From Verrucomicrobiota bacterium (lineage in GTDB: Bacteria; Verrucomicrobiota; Verrucomicrobiia; Limisphaerales; Pedosphaeraceae), in contig JAJPHR010000086.1 of NCBI GenBank assembly GCA_021325145.1, forward strand, positions 25,279 to 89,278: DNA of 64,000 nt, written 5' to 3'. Made by a program: the position numbers and the translations under genes. Shown here one piece after another: positions 54,409-61,833 of the stretch; within the stretch, counting starts at the first letter, position 1; each line of letters begins with the position of its first letter. The notes beneath the pieces were generated by a model that worked only from the letters and a program-made list of their open reading frames with translations, made no database searches and had not been told where the DNA came from.

Positions 54409-56520
54409 ATGCGATTGAAAAAAGTCCAGGAAGCCTATGAGTCGGGATTGCGCCGCGTGCCTTTGGAATTGAACAAAGGCAGGGCGCGTCACTCCCGCCT
54501 GGGACACCGGTACCTGACCGCTCTGGCATTGGTGGGCGCGCTGGTTCTCATGTCGGCCACTGGATTATATGCGCAGGTGAACTCGGCCAGGAACTTTAGC
54601 ATTCCCGACCCGTATCCGCCGCCGCACCAGGACAAACTGAAAACGCTGACGACGGGCGATGTGTTGGAGCCGCAACCGGACGGCACCTATCATCTCAAAG
54701 GGGTCATGATCAAAACCTTCCGCGAAACCGGCGACACGAACCTGATCATGCGCGCGCCAAGCTGCACGTTTGACAAGCGCAACCAGAATGCCAATTCGCC
54801 CGGTCCGTTGCAGATCGATTCGGGCGACAATAATCTTCACATCGAGGGCGAAGGATTCGCCTGGCTGGCGGCCGGTACGAATACCGGGCTGGTCATTTCA
54901 AACAAGGTGCATACGATCATCCGGAAGGATTACCTGGCCCAACCCAGCGGCACCAACGCTCCCGCCGCCACGAACAATGCCACGGGAACGAATCAGATCA
55001 TCAACGTTTTCTCGGATCATTTTCAATACGACCGGCAAACCGAGCTGATTACCTACCGCGACCACGTGCAGGCCGAGGACAGCCAGATCTTCCTGACTTG
55101 CGACATCATGACCATCCAGCGGACCACCAATGGCGCGGTGGAAACCATCGTGGCCGACGGGAACGTGGTCATCATCAACAAGGCCAGCGGAGGGCACACC
55201 ACGGGCGACCATGCCGTCTATACCACGAAGTCAGGAAAGCAGGATGTGGTGCTGACGGGAAATCCGCATTTGCTGGAAAACGGGCGGGAAGGGACGGGCA
55301 AGGCATTTATTTTTGACCGGTTGCAAAACACGTTGGAGATCGAAGGCGAGGCTTACCTGAAGCTGCCACGGGATTCAATCAGCCAGTCGGGCTTGCTGCT
55401 GGGCGGTTCCCCTGCCCCGACGAACGCCCCCGGCTCGAACCAACTCCCGGCTGGCGGAAAAACGAATGGGGTGGAAAAGTTCGTGGAGATTTATTCGGAT
55501 CAGATGACCTTCCAAATGCCGCCAACCAACGGGCCGGTGCAAAAAGTGATTGCCGAGCGGAATGTGGTGATCCTCGATCCTGAGCGGAACAGCCGGGCAA
55601 CCGGCGGGCGGGCCGTTTTCACGGACGCCACCGGGTTGCTCGAACTGTCGCAGGACGCGATGTGGCAGGCGGACCAGCGGGTGGCCAAGGGCGGTTTGCT
55701 GATTTTTGATCGCAACACCAAGGGATTCACCGCGCGCACCAACGCCTATCTCAAGCTGCCGGTGGCGGCGTTCGGAAACGCGATGCAAGCCGCCAACCCG
55801 GCTTCCACCAACACCAGCGCAACCAACCAGTTTGTGGGGGTGCTCTCCGACCACTATGAATATGAGAACGACGTATTGACGTTTCACGACCAGGCGCATG
55901 CGGCCCTCCTGGAAGGAGAAACGGTAAAGGGAATGATTGATTGCGCCACGTTGACGGCGACATTCACCAGCAACCAGTTGCATTCCATCCGGGCCGAAGG
56001 CGATGTTTATGCGCGAATGCTCCCCGCCCCAGCCGCGGATGGGCGAACCGTCGAGAAGGACCTTAAATGCGACTTCATGACCTTGACCATGCGAACCAAC
56101 GGGTTGGTGGAAGAAATCGTCGCCAATAAAAAAGTCTTCACGACTCAAACGGAAACACGCACGAACAGCCCCGTGCCGATCCGGGAAACATTGAGTTCGG
56201 ACGTGATGACCACCACGTTCCAGCCCGGCACGAATGCGGTTGATAGAATCGTCGCTGAGCGGAAAGTTATCATCACCCGGGACGAAATGACCGGCACCGG
56301 CGAGCGGGCGGTCTATACCGCCGCGGATGACATGGCCCGGTTGACCGGCAATCCCCTGGTCACCTTCACCAACGGCACCTTGCGCGGGACGGTCATCACC
56401 CTGGACCGGCGCAACAACAAGTTTCTGGCCACGAAGTCGAAAATAGTAATTAATGTAGATGCCAACAAGTTTGGGCCCAAAACCACGGTTAAAAAGACCG
56501 GAAAAAAAGCGGCGCGATGA
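54409..56520 (+). CDS. Oversized LptA/OstA-type LPS transport protein
   Basis: 703 aa against roughly 185 for enterobacterial LptA. The signal/anchor segment is about 34-56 (LTALALVGALVLMSATGLYA). LptC/LptA-like beta-jellyroll material repeats along the chain, with recurring FSDHFQYDRQTELITYRDHV, IYSDQMTFQMPPTNG and VLSDHYEYENDVLTFHDQAH type units separated by Thr/Asn-rich linkers; the C-terminus is basic. In the family these jellyrolls form the periplasmic bridge carrying LPS from LptB2FGC to LptD. Position between kdsC and lptB (ATGA overlap) supports this role. An 18-bp stretch near the start matches a dispersed repeat (see 54478-54495). Confidence 0.83.
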   Translation: MRLKKVQEAYESGLRRVPLELNKGRARHSRLGHRYLTALALVGALVLMSATGLYAQVNSARNFSIPDPYPPPHQDKLKTLTTGDVLEPQPDGTYHLKGVMIKTFRETGDTNLIMRAPSCTFDKRNQNANSPGPLQIDSGDNNLHIEGEGFAWLAAGTNTGLVISNKVHTIIRKDYLAQPSGTNAPAATNNATGTNQIINVFSDHFQYDRQTELITYRDHVQAEDSQIFLTCDIMTIQRTTNGAVETIVADGNVVIINKASGGHTTGDHAVYTTKSGKQDVVLTGNPHLLENGREGTGKAFIFDRLQNTLEIEGEAYLKLPRDSISQSGLLLGGSPAPTNAPGSNQLPAGGKTNGVEKFVEIYSDQMTFQMPPTNGPVQKVIAERNVVILDPERNSRATGGRAVFTDATGLLELSQDAMWQADQRVAKGGLLIFDRNTKGFTARTNAYLKLPVAAFGNAMQAANPASTNTSATNQFVGVLSDHYEYENDVLTFHDQAHAALLEGETVKGMIDCATLTATFTSNQLHSIRAEGDVYARMLPAPAADGRTVEKDLKCDFMTLTMRTNGLVEEIVANKKVFTTQTETRTNSPVPIRETLSSDVMTTTFQPGTNAVDRIVAERKVIITRDEMTGTGERAVYTAADDMARLTGNPLVTFTNGTLRGTVITLDRRNNKFLATKSKIVINVDANKFGPKTTVKKTGKKAAR
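54478..54495 (+). repeat. 18-bp match to a dispersed hairpin element, inside coding sequence
   Basis: GGCAGGGCGCGTCACTCC is identical to 33661-33678, the left half of a hairpin in the intergenic element there. Here it encodes part of KGRARHSRLG just before the signal segment of the LptA-like protein. Confidence 0.7.
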
Positions 56521-57308
56521 CTCCCGAAGCCGAACCGACCTTGAATATGCCTGAAACCGGCGACCCGGTTGCCACGGGAACTCAGGACGCTTTGTTGACG
56601 ACCGACCGGTTGGTGAAAGCATACCGGCAGCGGCGCGTCGTGAACGGAGTGTCCATTCACGTCGGGGCCGGTGAAATCGTCGGTTTGCTGGGGCCGAACG
56701 GCGCCGGGAAGACCACGACCTTTAACATCGTCGTTGGTTTGGTGAAGCCGGACGCCGGGAGCGTGAACTTTCTGAACCAGGACGTGACGAAGCTGCCGAT
56801 GCACAGGCGGGCGCGGCTGGGGGTCGGCTATCTTACCCAGGAACCGTCGATCTTCCGGAAGTTGACGGTTGAAGAGAACATCCTGGCGATCCTCGAGACC
56901 TGCAAGCTGAAGCGCGACGAACGCAAGGTCCGGCTGAAGTATTTGCTGGACGAGTTGGATTTGGGACGATTGGCCAAGAGCAAGGCCTACACGCTCAGCG
57001 GCGGGGAAAAGCGCCGCCTGGAAATCACCCGCGCGCTGGTGACCAGCCCCAAACTGCTGCTATTGGATGAACCGTTCAGCGGGATTGATCCCATCGCCGT
57101 TTACGAAGTGCAAAAGATTGTGCGCCGGTTGAAGGAACGCGGGCTGGGCATTCTGATCACCGACCACAACGTCCGCGAAACCCTGAAGCTGGTGGATCGG
57201 GCCTATTTGATCCACAAGGGCGAGGTGGTGTATGAGGGAGCAGCGGATCAGTTGGTCAACGACCCGAAGGCGCGGGAGATTTATCTGGGGCCGGAGTTCA
57301 ATATGTGA
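56517..57308 (+). CDS. lptB: LPS export ABC transporter ATP-binding protein LptB
   Basis: 263 aa. Walker A GPNGAGKTTTFNIVVGLVKP, LptB-typical RARLGVGYLTQEPSIFRKLT, signature LSGGEKRRLEITRALVTSPK, Walker B LLLLDEPFSGIDPIAV, switch ITDHNVRETL, and the C-terminal YLGPEF. It powers extraction of LPS from the inner membrane with LptFG, which are not in this window. About 25 extra N-terminal residues precede the family start. The ATG overlaps the preceding stop (ATGA). Confidence 0.95.
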   Translation: MTPEAEPTLNMPETGDPVATGTQDALLTTDRLVKAYRQRRVVNGVSIHVGAGEIVGLLGPNGAGKTTTFNIVVGLVKPDAGSVNFLNQDVTKLPMHRRARLGVGYLTQEPSIFRKLTVEENILAILETCKLKRDERKVRLKYLLDELDLGRLAKSKAYTLSGGEKRRLEITRALVTSPKLLLLDEPFSGIDPIAVYEVQKIVRRLKERGLGILITDHNVRETLKLVDRAYLIHKGEVVYEGAADQLVNDPKAREIYLGPEFNM

Positions 57309-57320
57309 GCTTGAGAATTC

Positions 57321-57420
57321 CCAATGCCAAATGATCAATGACCAAAAAAAGATTCAACGACCAAGCTCCAATGGGATTTGGGACTTGGGCATTCGTTGAT
57401 CATTGGACATTTGGCATTGG
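57321..57420. repeat. 100-bp inverted-repeat element between lptB and hprK
   Basis: Perfect 13-bp arms CCAATGCCAAATG (57321-57333) and CATTTGGCATTGG (57408-57420), with further imperfect pairing of GATCAATGA and TTGATCATT words inside. It starts 12 bp after lptB. It could form a long hairpin at the mRNA 3' end. Confidence 0.7.
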
Positions 57421-57504
57421 TTATTTGCCTTAAAATCGGTCTGGTTTTTTGAGCAAGACCAGGATTAAGATTGCAATTAGGAATGGAACGGGTGTTGTAA
57501 CGCC

Positions 57505-58452
57505 ATGCAACGCGACATTGTCACTGTGGAGCGGTTTTATACGGAGCAAGCGAGTCCGCTGGAGCTCAGGCTGGTCGCTGGCGCCAACGGGTTGAAGCGG
57601 ATCATCCGCGAACCCACGGTCAATCGCCCGGGCCTGGTGTTGACAGGATTCACCCGTTACTTCGCCAACAAACGCATTCAGATCATCGGCAATGCGGAGG
57701 CCTATTATTTGAAGTCGCTGCCGCAGGATGAACGCGAGAAGCGGTATGTCACACTGTTTTCGTACAAGATCCCGTGCGTGGTGTACAGCCGCAATATCCA
57801 TCCGGACCGGCTTGTCCTCAAAGCGGCGGAACTTGCGAACGTTCCAGTCTTTCAGTGCCCGTTGATCACCATGAAGTTCATCAACCTGGCGACGCTGGCG
57901 TTGGAGATGATGTTCGCGCCTCACGGCACCGAAATGGGCAGCATGATCGACATCCTGGGTGTCGGCGTCATCATCCGGGGCGAAAGCGGCATCGGCAAAA
58001 GCGAGAGCGTGCTGGCCCTAATTGAGCGCGGCTACAGCCTGGTCGCCGACGACATTACCAAGGTCACGCTGGTCGATGGGCGGGACGTGATCGGCACCAG
58101 CGCGGAACTGACTCGCAATCACATGGAGGTCCGGGGCATCGGGATCATCAACGTGGCGGCGATGTTCGGGGTCAAGAGCATCCGCCGGGAGAAGCAGGTG
58201 GATTTGGTCGTGTCTTTGAAGCTTTGGAACGAAGTGCCGGATGTGGACCGGGTGGGTATGGATGAGGAATTTGTGAAGATTTTGGGCGTGGACATCCCGC
58301 ATATCACCATCCCCGTCCGTCCGGGGCGTGATTTGGCCCGTTTGATCGAGGTGGCCGCCTTCCAGACCAAGTTGAAGGCTTCCGGCTACAACCCGGCCAA
58401 GGAACTCAATGAACGGCTAATTGCCAAGATGACCGGCGGTAATAAACTGTAA
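57505..58452 (+). CDS. hprK: HPr kinase/phosphorylase
   Basis: 315 aa. The N-terminal domain (1-135) is followed by the kinase domain with P-loop GESGIGKSE (near 160), VADDITKV, signature RNHMEVRGIGIINVAAMFGV and C-terminal ITIPVRPGRDLARLIEVAA. It phosphorylates and dephosphorylates HPr on Ser46 in response to ATP and metabolites. ptsH follows 69 bp downstream. The link between HprK/HPr and LPS or envelope genes is known as a neighbourhood in several phyla. No PTS EI or EII genes are seen here, so a regulatory role is likely. Confidence 0.94.
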   Translation: MQRDIVTVERFYTEQASPLELRLVAGANGLKRIIREPTVNRPGLVLTGFTRYFANKRIQIIGNAEAYYLKSLPQDEREKRYVTLFSYKIPCVVYSRNIHPDRLVLKAAELANVPVFQCPLITMKFINLATLALEMMFAPHGTEMGSMIDILGVGVIIRGESGIGKSESVLALIERGYSLVADDITKVTLVDGRDVIGTSAELTRNHMEVRGIGIINVAAMFGVKSIRREKQVDLVVSLKLWNEVPDVDRVGMDEEFVKILGVDIPHITIPVRPGRDLARLIEVAAFQTKLKASGYNPAKELNERLIAKMTGGNKL

Positions 58453-58521
58453 AAAGTGTTAAAAAGATGAATTTGGATTGGAATAATGCCCGAATATCGG
58501 TTACATATTCGGCAAGGGTCC

Positions 58522-58821
58522 ATGAGTGCAAAAAAATTGGCCGATGATGGCTCGCTGATGATCAAAGAACTCCTGGTTTCAAACAAGCTGGGGATTCACG
58601 CCCGCCCCGCCGCGATGTTCGTCAAGATCGCGAACCGCTTTAACTGCAATATTTTTGTGGAAAAGGATGGTGAGCGGGTCAATGGCAAGAGCATCATGGG
58701 CTTGATGATGCTGGCCGCCGGGCCCGGCAGCAAATTGACCGTTCATGCCGAGGGGCATGATGCTTCCCAGGCGTTGGTCGAGTTGGAAACGCTGCTCAAG
58801 CGGAAGTTCGACGAGGATTGA
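58522..58821 (+). CDS. ptsH: Phosphocarrier protein HPr
   Basis: 99 aa (family ~88), starting MSAKKLADDG with an AAGGG ribosome site 5 bp upstream. Active-site His in NKLGIHARPAAMFV and regulatory Ser in NGKSIMGLMMLAAGPGSKL are both present, so it can be a target of EI and of the adjacent HprK. About 12 residues precede the usual HPr start. A hairpin follows 6 bp after the stop. Confidence 0.93.
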   Translation: MSAKKLADDGSLMIKELLVSNKLGIHARPAAMFVKIANRFNCNIFVEKDGERVNGKSIMGLMMLAAGPGSKLTVHAEGHDASQALVELETLLKRKFDED

Positions 58822-58827
58822 CAGGAG

Positions 58828-58847
58828 CGCAGAGCTTCTGCTCTGCG
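58828..58847. terminator. Hairpin after ptsH
   Basis: Perfect 8-bp stem CGCAGAGC-TTCT-GCTCTGCG. No strong T-run follows, so it is either a weak terminator or one of the dispersed palindromes with a TTCT/TCCT loop. Confidence 0.5.
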
Positions 58848-58919
58848 AGTTCATGTCCTTTTGGGATTGGTGAGTTCACGCGGAGCTGCTTTTGCGCTCT
58901 GAATCCAAAGATTTTACCC

Positions 58920-58947
58920 TTTGAACTTTGCCCCTTGAACTTTAGTC
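58920..58947. repeat. Heptad tandem words upstream of gatC
   Basis: TTTGAAC TTTGCCC CTTGAAC TTTAGTC; read on the other strand, GTTCAAG GGGCAAA GTTCAAA, the same style as the kdsA 3' heptads. It ends 7 bp before the gatC start. Confidence 0.6.
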
Positions 58948-58954
58948 TGTCCCC

Positions 58955-59242
58955 ATGGCTGCTACTGAAATCGATGTTAAGTACGTTGCTCATCTCGCCC
59001 GCCTCACGCTTTCACCGGAGGAGGAACAAAAGATCGGCGCGCAACTGGGAAACATCCTGGGTTATATCGAGAAACTAAGGGAACTGGACGTCAGTGAGGT
59101 GCAGCCAACCGCGCATGCTGTGCCGTTGATCAACGTCATGCGGCCGGATGAAGTGCGGCCATCATTGCCCACGGAAGAGGCGTTGCGCAACGCGCCTGCA
59201 AAGGCCAATGGCCTGTTCCTCGTTCCCAAGATTGTCGAGTAA
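58955..59242 (+). CDS. gatC: Asp-tRNA(Asn)/Glu-tRNA(Gln) amidotransferase subunit C
   Basis: 95 aa, normal. VKYVAHLARLTLSPEEEQKI, LGNILGYIEKLRELDVSEVQ and MRPDEVRPSLPTEEALRNAP are GatC hallmarks. It stabilises the GatAB complex that forms Gln-tRNA (and Asn-tRNA) by transamidation. The gat genes are contiguous except for inserted genes: VOC after gatC and a toxin-antitoxin pair before gatB. Confidence 0.95.
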   Translation: MAATEIDVKYVAHLARLTLSPEEEQKIGAQLGNILGYIEKLRELDVSEVQPTAHAVPLINVMRPDEVRPSLPTEEALRNAPAKANGLFLVPKIVE

Positions 59243-59259
59243 CGTCGCGTTCGGAAGCC

Positions 59260-59613
59260 ATGATCACGAGCATTGCGTTCACAGTTTACCCGGTCTCAGA
59301 CATCGCCAAATCGCGCCAATTCTACGAAAAAGTGCTTGGCTTGAAGCTCGATCACAATTTTCAGGACCGCTGGATCGAATACGATATTGCCGGCCAGACG
59401 TTCGCCATCACCACGATGATGGACAACCATAAACCCGGCGCCAAAGGAGCGGACATCGGTTTTGAAGTGGACGACTTGGACCAGACGTTGGCCCATCTGA
59501 AACAACTCAAAACGCCCGTCGTCGTTGACCCATTCGCGACCAGCGTGTGCCGGATGGCCGTGATTGCAGATCCGGACGGCAATACGATTATCATTCACAA
59601 GCGGCACAAATAG
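59260..59613 (+). CDS. VOC (glyoxalase/bleomycin-resistance-fold) protein
   Basis: 117 aa, one VOC unit: ITSIAFTVYPVSDIAKSRQF, YEKVLGLKLDHNF, KGADIGFEVDDLDQTLAHLK, and the C-terminal VIADPDGNTIIIHKR. Members bind metals and catalyse varied reactions; the usual metal-binding pattern is not obvious, so no activity is assigned. Lies 17 bp after gatC and 20 bp before gatA, probably co-transcribed. Confidence 0.85.
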   Translation: MITSIAFTVYPVSDIAKSRQFYEKVLGLKLDHNFQDRWIEYDIAGQTFAITTMMDNHKPGAKGADIGFEVDDLDQTLAHLKQLKTPVVVDPFATSVCRMAVIADPDGNTIIIHKRHK

Positions 59614-59633
59614 CCGCCCACGATTCATTTTCC

Positions 59634-61109
59634 ATGTTAAACCAACTCACCATCTCCGAACTGACGGCCAAAGTGGCCCGAAAGGAAGTGTCGGCTCGCG
59701 AGGTTATGCAGTCATGCCTCGACCAGATTGGTCGCATCGATGGCCAAATCCACGCGTTCCTGAGTTACGACGCTGCGGATGCGCTGGCGCAAGCAGACGC
59801 GCTCGACAAAGTCGTTGCTGGCGGCGCTGCTGCCAACCGTCCATTGCTCGGTGCGCCCATTGGCATCAAGGACGTGCTCGCGGTCAAAGGGCAGCCGTTG
59901 AATTGCGCTTCGAAAATTCTCGGCAAGTTTGTTTCGCCTTACGACGCCACCGTGATCCAGAGGTTAAAGGCTGCGGGAGCAATTGTTTTCGGGCGATTGA
60001 ACATGGACGAATTCGCCATGGGCAGTTCCACCGAAAACTCCGCTTTCGGAGTGACACGCAATCCTTGGGATACTTCGCGAATCCCCGGCGGTTCGTCGGG
60101 CGGTTCAGCGGCGGCGGTGGCTGCGGATGAATGTCTGGCCGCGCTTGGGACGGACACGGGTGGGTCCATCCGCCAACCCGCCGCACTGTGCGGTTGTGTC
60201 GGCTTGAAGCCCACGTATGGGCGAGTTTCGCGCTATGGGTTGGTGGCCTTCGCATCCTCTTTGGACCAGATCGGTCCATTCACCAAAGACGTGCGCGACG
60301 CAGCCATGCTCCTGGAGGTTTTGAGCGGGGTTGACCATGCCGATTCCACCAGCGTGCCCCAACCGGTGCCGCATTATGCAGCAGGCCTGACCGGGGAAAT
60401 CAAGGGATTGAAAATCGGCTTGCCCAAGGAATACATGGTCGGCGGCCTTGATCCTGAGGTGAACCAGGCTGTCCAAAATGCTGTCAAGCAATTGCAGCAA
60501 CTCGGCGCGGAAGTGATCGAGATTTCCCTGCCGCATACGGATTATGCGGTCGCCACCTACTACATCGTGGCTACTGCGGAAGCGAGCGCGAACCTGGCGC
60601 GCTTCGATGGCATCCGGTATGGAGCGCGCGTGGAAGGCAGCGATCCAATCTCGCTCTATGGCAACACCCGTGGCGCGGGCTTCGGCGCCGAAGTAAAACG
60701 CCGGATCATCCTGGGCACCTACGTGCTGAGCAGCGGTTACTATGACGCCTATTATTTACGCGCGCAAAAGGTCCGCACCCTGATCCGCCAGGATTTTCTC
60801 AAGGCTTTTGAAAAAGTGGATGTCATTGTCACCCCCACCTCCCCCACCGCCGCATTCAAGATCGGCGAAAAATCGGATGACCCACTGCAAATGTATCTCT
60901 CCGACATTTTCACGATCTCCTGTAACCTCGCCGGCATCTGCGGCGTAAGCCTGCCGTGCGGATTCACCGCCAACCCGAAACTGCCCATCGGCCTGCAAGT
61001 GCTGGGCAAGCCATTTGGGGAAGAGACGCTATTGAAGGTGGCACATGCTTATGAGCAGAGCACCCGTTGGCATAAAGAAAAGCCAATTGGCAAACTGACC
61101 CGGCGATGA
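59634..61109 (+). CDS. gatA: Asp-tRNA(Asn)/Glu-tRNA(Gln) amidotransferase subunit A
   Basis: 491 aa, normal. Amidase-signature catalytic triad: Lys in GAPIGIKDVLAVKG, cis-Ser in PGGSSGGSAAAVAADE and nucleophile Ser in GTDTGGSIRQPAALCG. GRLNMDEFAMGSSTENSAFG is typical of GatA. It releases ammonia from glutamine for GatB. The start MLNQLTISEL was chosen; upstream frame overlaps the VOC gene. Confidence 0.96.
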   Translation: MLNQLTISELTAKVARKEVSAREVMQSCLDQIGRIDGQIHAFLSYDAADALAQADALDKVVAGGAAANRPLLGAPIGIKDVLAVKGQPLNCASKILGKFVSPYDATVIQRLKAAGAIVFGRLNMDEFAMGSSTENSAFGVTRNPWDTSRIPGGSSGGSAAAVAADECLAALGTDTGGSIRQPAALCGCVGLKPTYGRVSRYGLVAFASSLDQIGPFTKDVRDAAMLLEVLSGVDHADSTSVPQPVPHYAAGLTGEIKGLKIGLPKEYMVGGLDPEVNQAVQNAVKQLQQLGAEVIEISLPHTDYAVATYYIVATAEASANLARFDGIRYGARVEGSDPISLYGNTRGAGFGAEVKRRIILGTYVLSSGYYDAYYLRAQKVRTLIRQDFLKAFEKVDVIVTPTSPTAAFKIGEKSDDPLQMYLSDIFTISCNLAGICGVSLPCGFTANPKLPIGLQVLGKPFGEETLLKVAHAYEQSTRWHKEKPIGKLTRR

Positions 61110-61199
61110 AGACGGCGTTTGGCATCGCACTAATTTGCGCCACGCCACGTGGAGTCGAACCGGTTTGACAGATCCGCTGCTGTGTGGGAGAATCCCATT

Positions 61200-61460
61200 A
61201 TGTCACGACAGATTACCATAGCGAAACATGACAAACGCAAGCGCCTGGTTCTGCCCGACGATTTCGTTGCCGAGGCGCCTTATGGCGAATACATCATCCG
61301 GGAGGGCAAGGGCCGCCTTTCCGTCGTCGCGATTCCGGCGCCCAAAACCAAGCGCACCTACGCAGCTACATCCGCCCTCGAGAAAAAATTAAAAGAGGCA
61401 AAATTCGCCAAAGAACTGGATTGCCCGCCGGATTTCTTCACCGAACCCCTTGACGATTGA
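61200..61460 (+). CDS. Putative antitoxin of a type II toxin-antitoxin pair
   Basis: 86 aa, preceded by GTGGGAG about 8 bp before the ATG. A small N-terminal part resembles a beta-strand DNA-binding domain (ITIAKHDKRKRLVLPDDF), followed by a basic/amphipathic helix (YAATSALEKKLKEAKFAKEL) and an acidic end. Its stop overlaps the start of a ParE-like toxin by TTGA, the usual antitoxin-toxin order. No antitoxin family is recognised with certainty; the role is inferred from position. Confidence 0.6.
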   Translation: MSRQITIAKHDKRKRLVLPDDFVAEAPYGEYIIREGKGRLSVVAIPAPKTKRTYAATSALEKKLKEAKFAKELDCPPDFFTEPLDD

Positions 61461-61759
61461 GAGTTACTCTAACGGAAGTGGCCCGGGAAGACTGGCGAAA
61501 TATTCGCCGATACCTCAGGCGCCAATTTGGGCGGCGGGTTGAAATGTCCGTCGCCGCCCAGGTCAGGGCCGCCCGAATAGCCATCGGAGAAAATCCCAGC
61601 CGCGGCCACCGGATTGAATCGGCAGTTTTTCCGGATTTGCGGGCCATTGTGGTTAAGCAATCGCTCATTTGTTATCGGGTGCTTCCTACTCATGTTCAAA
61701 TCGTCCGCATCCTGGATGTTCGCCGGGACACGTGGACCATTTTGAAGGCGCCACATTGA
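61457..61759 (+). CDS. ParE/RelE-superfamily toxin
   Basis: 100 aa with a TTG start overlapping the antitoxin stop. The pattern fits the family: VTLTEVAREDWRNIRRYLRR, a helix with AQVRAARIAIGENPSRGHRI, LRAIVVKQSLICYRVLPTHV, and the final VRIL-D-VRRDTW. ParE poisons DNA gyrase and RelE cleaves mRNA at the ribosome; which applies is unknown. The gene pair lies between gatA and gatB. Confidence 0.8.
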   Translation: MRVTLTEVAREDWRNIRRYLRRQFGRRVEMSVAAQVRAARIAIGENPSRGHRIESAVFPDLRAIVVKQSLICYRVLPTHVQIVRILDVRRDTWTILKAPH

Positions 61760-61833
61760 CCAATCCTATCGCCGCGTTTTCGGTTTAAAGTCGCTGGCTT
61801 TCTGTGTTAAATTGCTGAAGGCAACAGAGATTT

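Noticed and set aside
55375..56622. 415-codon minus-strand frame opposite the LptA-like gene
   Set aside because: Antisense shadow; the plus-strand gene fits the operon with ATGA overlap.
61140..61175. tRNA-like T-arm on the minus strand (CGGTTCGACTCC)
   Set aside because: The flanking bases do not pair as a T-stem and no anticodon or acceptor arms can be drawn.
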